Shown piece after piece: positions 36,293 through 44,645 of a stretch of 64,000 bases of DNA (the stretch's first letter is position 1; each line of letters begins with the position of its first letter). Below the pieces are notes generated by a model. That model saw only the letters and a program-made list of their open reading frames with translations. It had not been told where the DNA came from and searched no databases. The position numbers were made by a program, and so were the translations under genes. The stretch is from Candidatus Nitrospira nitrosa (lineage in GTDB: Bacteria > Nitrospirota > Nitrospiria > Nitrospirales > Nitrospiraceae), in the NCBI RefSeq assembly GCF_001458735.1, contig NZ_CZQA01000001.1, forward strand, positions 682,001-746,000, read 5' to 3'.

Positions 36293-36554
36293 GATACTGC
36301 CTCCTTCGGTCTAATCTCTTAGTACATCCGCTGCATCCGCATGCAGGTATTCTTCAGGAATATCCCTACCCCAAGTCGACCCTTACCATCTGTATCATTC
36401 TGTAATGTATCTATTCTCAAAACTGGAACTTTCAACCCGTCACCTACCGCAGAGCGCCTCACACACGTGAACCTATGAAGTACCCACGGACGCCTGCCTC
36501 ATGAGACTGTACGGCTTGCGATGGGCAGGCAGGCGCAGGCTCCCAACATCTCCA

Positions 36555-36632
36555 CTACTCCGCACCAAATGCTCGGTACAAGATCCCCAACAAGAAGCTT
36601 ACGGTGAGCACTGAGAAAATGATCATCGTCAT
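36555..36632 (-). CDS. 25-residue single-helix membrane peptide
   Basis: A 25-codon gene encodes MTMIIFSVLTVSFLLGILYR followed by AFGAE. It is nearly all one transmembrane helix with a short polar tail. The ATG is preceded by a perfect AAGGAGG at ideal spacing, which is strong evidence of translation for so short a frame. Tiny proteins of this kind are often subunits of membrane complexes, such as oxidases or KdpF-like peptides. Its partner is unknown. Confidence 0.65.
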   Translation of the reverse strand: MTMIIFSVLTVSFLLGILYRAFGAE

Positions 36633-36752
36633 GACCGGCCTCCTTTTTCTTCTTCTGTCGACAGAGACGACATACTGCTGAAGCATGAAAGCCCGATGAA
36701 GGATATCCGAAGAGTTTTTCATCTCACACATATCGATCGGTTAATGGCACCG

Positions 36753-36986
36753 TCATGCTTTTCCCCAATTCGGCGACCCTATGGGATGTCCCGGTATTGA
36801 TCTGACTTTTTCGCTCGACGCTGCTATATCAAATGCTAGGCGGGCAATTCCCCGCCCCTGAAGTTCCTCAGTGTTATTGGTTTTCTTTCCAGTCACGCTT
36901 GCAGCTGCTATGACGGCCTGACCTGCTCCCATGACGACGTACGGAAAGTAGACCATCGAAAGATCCAGCATGTTGTGCACGAGCAA
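36753..36986 (-). CDS. Small membrane protein with likely TTG start
   Basis: A 77-residue frame has one hydrophobic segment (MVYFPYVVMGAGQAVIAAAS, about residues 11-30) and a polar C-terminus. AGGAGG lies four bases before a TTG codon at 36986, whereas the first ATG (36971) is too far from it, so the TTG start is preferred. It lies upstream of the 25-residue peptide gene in the same direction, and both have very strong ribosome sites, suggesting co-expression. Function unknown. Confidence 0.5.
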   Translation of the reverse strand: MLVHNMLDLSMVYFPYVVMGAGQAVIAAASVTGKKTNNTEELQGRGIARLAFDIAASSEKVRSIPGHPIGSPNWGKA

Positions 36987-37241
36987 TGCCCTCCTTTTTG
37001 GTTAGTATTACATAACAATATATACATCGCCCGGATGAAGAGACCGTGAATGCCGGGTGAAAATCTCTTCATCTACGCCTTTGAGAGGCACAAGTGCCTC
37101 GCCTTGTCGTTTCAAGGTTTGAAATCAGAGGCAACGCTACACAAGACAAGTGGGGATTAGTTTTGAGATAAGAAGCTGAGCTGAGGTGGGGCTGTAAGAA
37201 ATGTCCGCTTGGATAAATTGGGATTAACGATACTCGTTCCA

Positions 37242-37275
37242 GGTCTGAGGACGGGCAGAACGCCCGCCTCAGACC
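37242..37275. repeat. Hairpin related to that at 35406
   Basis: A nine-base stem GGTCTGAGG/CCTCAGACC followed, after one bulged A, by a five-base stem CGGGC/GCCCG and a five-base loop. The outer GGTCTGAG is identical to the hairpin at 35406. Apart from this hairpin, the 350-base gap from 36987 to 37338 appears empty. Confidence 0.55.
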
Positions 37276-37338
37276 GTCTCCTTCTCCAAACCATGTTCAG
37301 CTCAGTGGATGACTGGGTGAATAGAGCGACCCTCCGGC

Positions 37339-37596
37339 TCAGATTCGCTCAATGACAGTTGCTATCTTCCCATCATCCTCCGCGACCGAACAGCCATCAC
37401 TCTGACTGGAGGAATACATTGATCCCCCTGCTCCAATGCGATCGATGACATCCAGCTTCACCTGACAGGCGCTCACCGAACCAGATTTTGACTAGTAGAT
37501 CGACCTGCCATGTCCGATACGCTCCGTGAAAGCCACTTGGTCTACCTCCAACGCGAAGCTGCTTGGCGCATTCACAATGCCGGTGACAGCCATCAT
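37339..37596 (-). pseudogene. Small exported protein gene with in-frame TAG
   Basis: Reading from the ATG at 37596, the frame encodes a short export-like N-terminus (MMAVTGIVNAPSSFALEVDQ). A TAG at codon 35 (37492-37494) interrupts it. The same frame then continues with a coherent C-terminal half (SACQVKLDVIDRIGAGG, then a Ser-rich segment and ATVIERI) up to TGA. The clean frame on both sides of a single stop suggests a recent nonsense mutation. The protein family is not recognised. A different frame over the same DNA is open but has implausible composition. Confidence 0.5.
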
Positions 37597-37639
37597 TGCT
37601 ATGAACCCGAGTGACTCCGTTCTTCCCTCTCATGATCTC

Positions 37640-38024
37640 CTCCTCATGGTGTCATCCGCCTGCGGGTCATTCCGCATGCTGGAGGGGAGGATAATGGCTC
37701 ACCAATGGTCAGCCAATTGATGGTTTATACTCCATGAATAAGCTGTACCTATCATCTGTGGACACATCGGCACCGGACGATTTTCTCAGAGGTCCGATGA
37801 TGCGACAATGTGCATCCCGTGAATAAGGTCATACCGAGATCACAAACCGACGCAGAGTAGCTGGTTGGTGTGGGCAGGAAACGGTTTACAGACTTGGATG
37901 GCGATGGATGCGAGGAACGCGGGACGGAGGTTCACTAACGGCATCTCAGCATATGCCCAGGACAATGGAGAGTGGTGCCAGGCTGAATGTCCAGCCCCAG
38001 CTCCTGGATGGTTTGGCTCGCTAT
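37640..38024. other. Gene-free interval
   Basis: Nothing convincing was found on either strand between the broken exported-protein gene and the lipoprotein gene. Confidence 0.4.
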
Positions 38025-38444
38025 TCAGTGATGTGTGAACTGATCACGCTTACAACTTTCTTCCGCCAAGAGTCGCTGCCCTGCCGTCGCTTCGGTGGGA
38101 ATACGTGCCACACAGGCGTCCAGCGAATCACCTTGCGTACCGGCGGATGCACGGTTGGCGCTTTTCGCCACGGCAACCCCAGCCACAGCCTGGTAAAGCT
38201 TTTCATTGTCCTGACAACTTTGCTCGGCCACCATCTGCGCCCCTTCACTGGCATCGTTCGCAATTCGTGCCAGGCACGCCTTCACAACATCCGATGGTCC
38301 AGCAGGAGCCACTTCAGGCGGGGCCGATGAGATCGCCGGGCCTGATGCTGTTGGTTCCACAACGGTCTGTTCTGCCACACAGCCTCCGATGATCAACAGG
38401 CAGACAATCCCACGAAGCAACGTTTCCGTCGGTATCCCATGCAT
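38025..38444 (-). CDS. Small lipoprotein of unknown function
   Basis: A 139-residue protein with a signal peptide and lipobox (GIVCLLIIGGC, Cys at about residue 21). A Pro/Ala/Ser-rich linker and two similar segments follow: DVVKACLARIANDASEGAQM with SCQDNE, and SLDACVARIPTEATAGQRLL with SCKRDQ. Each contains a pair of cysteines. The internal duplication suggests two small disulfide-containing helical units. The ATG at 38444 is chosen for its AAGGAAGGAACG ribosome site and the lipobox position. Confidence 0.7.
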   Translation of the reverse strand: MHGIPTETLLRGIVCLLIIGGCVAEQTVVEPTASGPAISSAPPEVAPAGPSDVVKACLARIANDASEGAQMVAEQSCQDNEKLYQAVAGVAVAKSANRASAGTQGDSLDACVARIPTEATAGQRLLAEESCKRDQFTHH

Positions 38445-38727
38445 AGTTAGCGTTCCTTCCTTAACTAAGTTGGACCAGCCCTGTATAGCGAAGTCTCCTG
38501 CTTCGAGCAAGCCATATTCTGGCCCTATTGCGAGATTTGTTGCCCTGAGTTCCCTCTCACCACGTTTCTTTGACCCATTCGTACAACGCTAGAGAGAGAC
38601 ACGGGTTGAGAGAGTAGGAAGCCGTCCAGTATGATGACTGCTATCTCTCCCGCGACAGATCAATCAGGGTAATAGTGGCGCATAAGTTGAGACAATCATC
38701 GCGAAGGCGGGTGGAACGGAGCCATCA

Positions 38728-39993
38728 ATGCAGTGGGTGAAGAGAACCTTGATTGGACTCGTCGTGCTAGGCGGCCTCACGTACCTGTACTATACCGAAG
38801 TCAAACCGGTCGTCATCTTCGGCTTGCGTGAAGATTACGCCCATGCCATCCCCCATCAAAAAGTTCCCGACGGTCTCGTGAGCTTGAAGGCGGAGGCCTG
38901 CGGAGTCTGCCATGTCGACATCTACAACGAATGGAAAACCAGCATCCATGCACAGGCCTATACAGACCCCTTCTTCCAAGCTTATTGGACGAAGGATAAA
39001 CGTATCTGGGTCTGCTTGAACTGTCACACCCCCCTGGAAAATCAGCAACCAACCTTAATCAAGGACATTCCACGCGACCGAGTGGAACGAGCCGTCCAAG
39101 AGCCCAATCCGCACTACGACAAGGAGTATCAACAGGAAGGTGTGACCTGTGCGGGCTGTCACGTACGAGATGGCGTCATCCTAGGGCCGTACGCAGACGC
39201 CAAGGCTCCTCACCCGACAAAACATGATCCCATGTTTCGCACCGCACAACTGTGTGAGCGCTGTCACAGTGTCGTGGGGGGGCCGGCGCAATTTTATAAT
39301 GGCGGACCTTGTGGCACCTATCCCGAATACGAGGATGGATACTGGAAGAAAGAGAAGAGCTTCATTTGCCAGAGCTGCCATATGCCGGAAATCGAGCGAT
39401 CGGTCGCAATCGGCGGCCCTGTCCGCCAAGGCCGTCAACATCTCTGGCGGGGCGGGCATGACCCCGCAATGGTCAAGCGAGCCATCGACGTGAAGGTAAG
39501 AGCTGAACCGGCCGAACCGAAACCCGGCGACAAGGTACGAGTGACTCTAACCCTGGTGAATGCAGGCGCAGGCCACAAACTCCCTACAGGGGACCCAGAC
39601 CGCCACTTCACCGTCGAATTTACAGTGGAAGATGAAGGTGGCAAAGTGCTGGAACAGCAGTCGGATACGACCGGACGTTGGATCCTCTGGCAACCAGCTA
39701 TTGTCGAGCTGCACGACAATCGGCTCATGCCATTAGCCAGCAGAGACTATACGTTTGAATATCGAGTACCAAAAGACAGCGCCGGTTTGAAATTACGCAC
39801 GAAGATTCGTTACCACATCCAAACCGAGGGGCAGCATCAGATGCTGATCGACAAGTATGGTCTCACGGCGAAAGACCCCTACAACTTTACGGTCTATGAA
39901 CGAGCGGCGTCTTTGACCGGCAATCTTGCCGCCTCCTTTACGCAGAGCGTGACTGAGACACACCTGGCCTGTGCAGCATCAAATCGAGGCTGA
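38728..39993 (+). CDS. Pentahaem c-type cytochrome (cytochrome c-554-like)
   Basis: A 421-residue protein with an N-terminal signal anchor (residues 7-25). Five CxxCH haem sites can be read: CGVCH, CLNCH, CAGCH, CERCH and CQSCH, all between residues 58 and 220. A C-terminal beta-rich domain (about 250-400) has no haem sites. The N-terminal part resembles the cytochrome c-554/c-prime multihaem group. It should act in periplasmic electron transfer or as a redox enzyme. No partner oxidoreductase is adjacent, so its electron donor and acceptor are unknown. Confidence 0.87.
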   Translation: MQWVKRTLIGLVVLGGLTYLYYTEVKPVVIFGLREDYAHAIPHQKVPDGLVSLKAEACGVCHVDIYNEWKTSIHAQAYTDPFFQAYWTKDKRIWVCLNCHTPLENQQPTLIKDIPRDRVERAVQEPNPHYDKEYQQEGVTCAGCHVRDGVILGPYADAKAPHPTKHDPMFRTAQLCERCHSVVGGPAQFYNGGPCGTYPEYEDGYWKKEKSFICQSCHMPEIERSVAIGGPVRQGRQHLWRGGHDPAMVKRAIDVKVRAEPAEPKPGDKVRVTLTLVNAGAGHKLPTGDPDRHFTVEFTVEDEGGKVLEQQSDTTGRWILWQPAIVELHDNRLMPLASRDYTFEYRVPKDSAGLKLRTKIRYHIQTEGQHQMLIDKYGLTAKDPYNFTVYERAASLTGNLAASFTQSVTETHLACAASNRG

Positions 39994-40039
39994 CCAATAC
40001 ACCCTCCAGGAAAGTCGTTATGGGGAGCGAGGATGGATC

Positions 40040-40342
40040 ATGCGACGACATACTCAGTTACTCATAATTGTATTCTCTGCTCTCAATGGCATATCGATGA
40101 CAAATGCCTATGCCGGCCCAGAAATTACCGGCATTCCAAGAGAGCCGGTGGATAAAGTTAAGATGGAAAAGGCGAGATTATCAGCACAACTCTGTGGCCC
40201 AGGATGGAGGCTATCGGACGATCGTGAACATACCCCAGCGAGCTTCCTGTGCGTCCCTGTAAAGCCAAGAGTACAGTGTCCGCCGAATGCCCAGTTGCTT
40301 GAAACAGACTATTCAATAGGGTGTATGGCAAAGCCACGCTAG
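40040..40342 (+). CDS. Small exported cysteine-containing protein
   Basis: A 100-residue protein with a signal peptide (LLIIVFSALNGISMTNAYAG). The mature region contains four cysteines (SAQLCGPGW, SFLCVPV, VQCPPN and IGCMAKP), suggesting two disulfides. The frame opens upstream inside the cytochrome gene, but the ATG at 40040 gives a proper signal peptide. It follows the cytochrome gene by 46 bases in the same direction and may be co-transcribed. Function unknown. Confidence 0.6.
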   Translation: MRRHTQLLIIVFSALNGISMTNAYAGPEITGIPREPVDKVKMEKARLSAQLCGPGWRLSDDREHTPASFLCVPVKPRVQCPPNAQLLETDYSIGCMAKPR

Positions 40343-40357
40343 GCAAGCATGTGTATG

Positions 40358-40380
40358 AGGCCACCAACCGTTGGTGGCCT
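40358..40380 (+). terminator. Intrinsic-terminator-like hairpin
   Basis: AGGCCACCAA, a three-base loop and TTGGTGGCCT form a ten-base perfect stem 15 bases after the stop at 40342. Only a short pyrimidine run (TCCCTT) follows. It probably ends the cytochrome transcript. Confidence 0.6.
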
Positions 40381-40509
40381 TCCCTTGAAATTGAGCCACG
40401 TTGGCATTATGAAGGCATCCGACGCCTCACCGAAAACCGGTTAAACTCATGAGGCTATCGAGCCAAATTTCTGAGGTTGGGTCAACCGACTATCTCCGGA
40501 CTGGTTGCA

Positions 40510-41199
40510 ATGCCGCACCTTGAAACGCACACCGTACGCCGAATTGGATGGCTCCGTGCCGCTGTGTTAGGCGCAAATGACGGCATTGTGTCCACGGCCA
40601 GCCTTGTCTTAGGCGTTGCCGCAGCAGGCGCAAGCTCGACGAGTATTATGACCGCAGGCGTAGCCGGTCTTGTGGCAGGATCCATGGCGATGGCTGCTGG
40701 CGAGTATGTTTCGGTGAGTTCACAGGCCGATACCGAGCGAGCCGATCTAGATCGAGAGCGTAAGGAGTTGTCGGCAGATCCTGAACAGGAACACAGGGAG
40801 ATGACCGCAATCTACGTTGCACGTGGGCTCGATGTAGAACTCGCATCCAAAGTTGCAACCCAGCTGATGGCATATGATGCACTCGGTGCCCATAGTCGTG
40901 ATGAGCTCGGAATATCTGAGACCATGACCGCACGACCGGTTCAAGCCGCCTTGGCATCCGCTGTCACATTTTCCGTTGGTGCCGCCCTACCTCTCTTAAT
41001 CGTCCTGCTGGTCCCCACCTCTGCACTTATGTGGGCTGTTTCTGGAAGTTCACTTCTCTTTCTCGCTCTTTTAGGCTCCTTGGCTGCGCAGGTCGGCGGC
41101 GCTTCCGCAATCATTGCTGCCACGCGGGTCACCGTTTGGGGCGCCTTGGCGATGGTCGTGACCGCCGGGGTTGGAGCGTTGTTTGGGGTTCCCGCCTGA
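40510..41199 (+). CDS. VIT1/CCC1-family transporter
   Basis: A 229-residue membrane protein. The N-terminal region WLRAAVLGANDGIVSTASLVLG and SMAMAAGEYVSVSSQAD are VIT1/CCC1 hallmarks, with the Asp and Glu of the ion path. A central charged segment follows (residues 75-140), then three C-terminal helices. The family moves iron or manganese across membranes. A TTG start eleven codons upstream is open, but the ATG is preferred. It is followed by a decayed dehydrogenase fragment. Confidence 0.88.
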   Translation: MPHLETHTVRRIGWLRAAVLGANDGIVSTASLVLGVAAAGASSTSIMTAGVAGLVAGSMAMAAGEYVSVSSQADTERADLDRERKELSADPEQEHREMTAIYVARGLDVELASKVATQLMAYDALGAHSRDELGISETMTARPVQAALASAVTFSVGAALPLLIVLLVPTSALMWAVSGSSLLFLALLGSLAAQVGGASAIIAATRVTVWGALAMVVTAGVGALFGVPA

Positions 41200-41224
41200 T
41201 CCCTGCCATTCCTGATCGCTGAAA

Positions 41225-41470
41225 CATTGAGCAAATCCAATGCGAGCAGGCGACCGCCGAGTCCCCCCAGCCTCTGAACAGCCACTAGATCACCCGTCTT
41301 GGATCCGCTGCGATGGAAGCCATTGAACATCGTGACCCCGGTGCGGAGAATCGGCGTCGCTTCCGTTGGTATCAACACACCAGGAATGGCCGTCAGCGCC
41401 TGCGTACGTGCGATCAAGTACTCGGCATATCCTCCATCCTCATGGAAGCCCGTGACGAGGAATTTCTGAG
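41225..41470 (-). pseudogene. Fragment of zinc-dependent alcohol dehydrogenase
   Basis: On the minus strand this piece reads QKFLVTGFHEDGGYAEYLIA, then RTQALTAIPGVLIPTEATPI and GDLVAVQRLGGLGG. It matches internal residues of the intact enzyme at 42848 almost position by position, including the start of the Rossmann glycine motif. Both the zinc-binding N-terminus and the C-terminus are missing. It is a truncated duplicate lying about 1.4 kb from its paralog with the transporter at 41559 between them. Confidence 0.8.
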
Positions 41471-41558
41471 ACCACAGGGATCGGATCCCTTAGATCCGCC
41501 ACCGTGAACCTTTTGATAACCGGCAACGCGCTACGTCCGACTTGCTGCCAAATTCGCT

Positions 41559-42638
41559 TTAGCTACCCGCTGCCTTCTGATCCTCGAATTTTCGCCCCAT
41601 GACCTCATGCACCCCGCCTGCCACCAAATGCTGGATGAGATTGTAGAAGATGATTGGCACCATGACCTGTGGATACGATGCGAGTACGAGCGACGCTAAG
41701 ACAAGGCCGGTCCCATTATTATTCATCCCCAATCCATACATGAGCGAAACCTGTTCTGCGTCATCGACCTTGAACAATCGACTCAGCCCATAGCCAGCGG
41801 AAAAGGCCGTGATACAGAGGCCCGCAGTGATGGCCAGCGTCACCGCCAAGAAATCATAATCTCGGTCGGCGACTGCCTGCGGTAGCGACACCGATCCGTT
41901 CGAGTAATTCAGCAGCAGCAAGACGACAGCATTGATCAGTTTGATGAACGGCATGATGGCTGTCAGTGTTGCTTCAGGCACGACGAAGCGCATCGCAAGG
42001 CCCAACAGGGAAGGCAACACGATCCAGAGCCCCAGGAACGCTCCCGATCCATAGGCGGCGATGGTGTGGATGACCTGCTCATATTCTTCTGTGGCCATCT
42101 CCCCGAATGTATACAGCGCAACCGGTGTCAAAACAGGACTGAGCAGGGTTGAAGCGAGAACCAATCCCAAGCTCAGCGCCAGATTGCCATTGGAGTTCTG
42201 AGCCCAAGCGGTTGAAGCTCCGGCAATCGGCATGGCTGCAACCAACGCCAGCCCCACGAGGATGTGTTGAGCTTCATCCGGCTCATACCACAGCCGCATG
42301 ATGAGGGTGACCAGATAGATATAGGCCATGGGGATGATCAGATTGGCGGTGAGCCCCGCAGACAGGACCCCTGTCTTCTTGGCCAACGATCTCAGGTGCG
42401 AGCTCTTAACCCCCAACCCCGCATTGAACATCAAGGTCGCCAGCAGAAGCAGGAGGAGGGACACGTGCAGGGTCTCGTTGACGATTCGGAGATCGCCGAA
42501 ACTTATATGTCGTATCCAGAGGCCGGCTGTTGGCCAGATGGCAGAGAGGGTGTAGGCACCGATCAAAAACCAGAGCAGATGATGATGGATGAACTGGGAC
42601 AAGGAGCGAAACGTGAAGTGGCGGCTATCCCTACCCAT
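41559..42638 (-). CDS. Bile acid:sodium symporter (BASS) family transporter
   Basis: A 359-residue protein with nine to ten hydrophobic helices. It carries the BASS-type features AAMPIAGASTAWAQNSNGNL near residue 135 and GLGMNNNGTGLVLA near residue 308, corresponding to the crossover-helix Asn/Gly/Thr regions that bind sodium. Substrates of bacterial members vary (organic anions, arsenite-type ions). It lies between a dehydrogenase fragment and the intact alcohol dehydrogenase. The ribosome site at the ATG is weak. Confidence 0.78.
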   Translation of the reverse strand: MGRDSRHFTFRSLSQFIHHHLLWFLIGAYTLSAIWPTAGLWIRHISFGDLRIVNETLHVSLLLLLLATLMFNAGLGVKSSHLRSLAKKTGVLSAGLTANLIIPMAYIYLVTLIMRLWYEPDEAQHILVGLALVAAMPIAGASTAWAQNSNGNLALSLGLVLASTLLSPVLTPVALYTFGEMATEEYEQVIHTIAAYGSGAFLGLWIVLPSLLGLAMRFVVPEATLTAIMPFIKLINAVVLLLLNYSNGSVSLPQAVADRDYDFLAVTLAITAGLCITAFSAGYGLSRLFKVDDAEQVSLMYGLGMNNNGTGLVLASLVLASYPQVMVPIIFYNLIQHLVAGGVHEVMGRKFEDQKAAGS

Positions 42639-42847
42639 TTCTTTTGACGGAGAATGTAAACAACAAGGTCACTACGTTCGCGCTTTCCATCGCGGACCAC
42701 CTGTTGCCCGGCGAGCCTCCCCGGAATGCTGCGCGGTTATGAAACCGTTGTCAGGTGAATATCTGTGGCAGAACAGCGGAACACCTTAAGACCAGACGGT
42801 TAGAAGGCCAGCAATGAGGACCCCTTCCGGACATGCGCACAAGGACC

Positions 42848-43864
42848 TCACTTCATCGTCAGTACCACGCGACATCGGGCCTTCCCACTCAACATGCGGT
42901 CATACGCTGCCGCAGCTTGGTCCAGTGGGAAGGTCTCAATAATAGGACGAATCCCCGTCAGCGCACAAAAGTTCAGCGCATCCTCCGAATCCCGCGCAGT
43001 ACCTGACGGCCATCCCTGAATCGTCCGGCGCGCACTGATCAGTTGAAGCGGTGTCACCGTCATGGGATCAGTCGATGCCCCAAGAACAATGAGCCTGCCG
43101 CCAACTCCTAAGCCATCGATCAAGTCCGACATGGCTTTGCCACTCGGAGCTGTCGCCAAAATGACCGTTGCTCCTCCAAGACTCGCCAGCTCCTTTGCTG
43201 GATCAGTCGCTTCGGCATCCACGTAATGCGCGGCTCCCAGCTTTAAAGCGAGCGCGGCTTTGTCCTGACCACGCCCAATGGCCACGGTATGAAAGCCCAT
43301 CCGATTGGCAAACTGCACTCCCAGATGGCCGAGCCCACCCAGCCCTTGGACAGCTACGAGATCACCCGCCCTGGCTCCGCTGTGACGCAGGCTGTTAAAC
43401 GTGGTAATGCCAGCGCAGAGAATGGGGGCCGCTTCCGTTGGTGCCAACACATCAGGGATGATCGCCAGCGCTTCCGTACGCGCAATGAGGTACTCCGCAT
43501 ATCCACCATCTTCATGGAAGCCGGTCACCAGGAACTTATGACAACTGAAAAAATCTCCGCGATGACAAGATGTGCAGTGACCACAATGGCCGCCGTGCCA
43601 CCCCACCCCAACACGCTGGCCTTTCTCCCAGGCGACCACCCCGGCACCGACTGCATCGATCACTCCCGCCACCTCATGACCCGTGACGCGTGGATACTGA
43701 AGCCCTGGCCAATGGCCTTCCTTGACGAACATGTCGCTATGGCAAATCCCACAGGCCTGGACTTTCACCCGGACGGTGTTTGGCTTGGGTTCCGGCACTG
43801 AACTGCGGACGATCTTGAACGGCCCTCTCGGGGCGGTGATCTGCACGGATGTCATCGCTATCAT
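42848..43864 (-). CDS. Zinc-dependent alcohol dehydrogenase
   Basis: A 338-residue medium-chain dehydrogenase. The catalytic zinc ligands lie in CGICHSDMFVKEGHWP and VTGHEVAGVI, and the structural zinc site is HCGHCTSCHRGDFFSC. The cofactor-binding motif is GLGGLGHLGVQFA near residue 177. The open frame continues upstream to 44116, but that portion is L,D-transpeptidase-like. The ATG at 43864, preceded by a purine-rich run, gives a normal family length. It oxidises alcohols or reduces aldehydes with NAD(P). A truncated copy lies at 41225. Confidence 0.9.
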   Translation of the reverse strand: MIAMTSVQITAPRGPFKIVRSSVPEPKPNTVRVKVQACGICHSDMFVKEGHWPGLQYPRVTGHEVAGVIDAVGAGVVAWEKGQRVGVGWHGGHCGHCTSCHRGDFFSCHKFLVTGFHEDGGYAEYLIARTEALAIIPDVLAPTEAAPILCAGITTFNSLRHSGARAGDLVAVQGLGGLGHLGVQFANRMGFHTVAIGRGQDKAALALKLGAAHYVDAEATDPAKELASLGGATVILATAPSGKAMSDLIDGLGVGGRLIVLGASTDPMTVTPLQLISARRTIQGWPSGTARDSEDALNFCALTGIRPIIETFPLDQAAAAYDRMLSGKARCRVVLTMK

Positions 43865-43960
43865 CAAAGCCCCCCCTTCTCTGGAGACACATCGAAACAG
43901 TTTACAGGTGGTACCGGAACACCCTTGCTGCTTTTGGCTTAGTGCTGCCTTGGCGCCTTG

Positions 43961-44400
43961 CCAAGGATGTAAACCCGTGACCCATTCGGCAATGGCGATC
44001 ACACGATCATGCCCTACTTCGCCTCCTAATATCCATTCGAACAATCGCTTCGCGGCGGTGAGGCGAAATTCCCCTGTCGGCGTTTCATCGTGGCCGTTCC
44101 CTGAAGCGATCGGCACGGCAAACGAGAGAATGTCGTACTCGTAGGCATCCAGAAAATGCTCAGATAGATTGATCAGGATGAACCGGCTGTCTTCTTCGGC
44201 GGCGAGAAATACTCCACATCATCGATCTGCTTCGGGCCCTTGATGGACAGCCCAGCGTGGATATGGCGCCGTTCGATTCGATTGAACCGTGCGACGGCGA
44301 CCCACTGTTTACCGAAGAGCGTTTCCAATGTTTCACCGAGACGAAGTGTCCGGCACTCTCACTGCACAGTCCCGTCACTGGGATAATTCATATGGCAAGG
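43961..44400 (-). pseudogene. LysM/L,D-transpeptidase relic
   Basis: On the minus strand the first part reads RLGETLETLFGKQWVAVARF and IERRHIHAGLSIKGP, a LysM-like segment. A frameshift near 44188 moves the reading to SRFILINLSEHFLDAYEYDI, then SGNGHDETPTGEFRLTA, which is the YkuD fold entry sequence. The catalytic HGC segment does not follow. The reading jumps to AKRLFEWILGG, which resembles a later part of these enzymes, so an internal deletion is likely. The reading frame fuses into the region upstream of the dehydrogenase. Confidence 0.65.
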
Positions 44401-44520
44401 TTCGCGGCGCATCGCCGACGATTCCGAATACGCAGCAGTAGAAACCAGTATGAAAGCGGCAAGGAAGGTAGTTCAAACCAAACGCAGCACCGCTTTGAAC
44501 ATGATGGAGATACACACCAC

Positions 44521-44645
44521 AGACTGCTCACAAAGTTTCACCGTCAAGGCCGCAGCGAGCGAAGAGAGAGGGCGTACGCTTCGGCACGTTGAGCCTCTGA
44601 GCAACGCGAGAACACCGCCGGTGAACTTTTTCAACACTCCGTTAG
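44521..44645. repeat. Dispersed repeat, copy B
   Basis: About 125 bases sharing with copy A (30408) the core AAGGCCGCAGCGAGCGAAGA, GTTGAGCCTCTGAGC, CGCGAGAAC and a tail ACTTTTTCAACA. The ends are less well matched than in copy A. Its right edge runs into the stop codon of the CBS-domain gene at 44642. Confidence 0.7.

Noticed and set aside
37397-37633. 78-residue minus-strand frame over the small exported-protein region
   Set aside because: Its Cys/His/Arg-rich composition is implausible, and another frame shows a coherent export-type protein with one stop.
43865-44116. Dehydrogenase N-terminal extension
   Set aside because: These residues match an L,D-transpeptidase, not a dehydrogenase, and would make the enzyme abnormally long.
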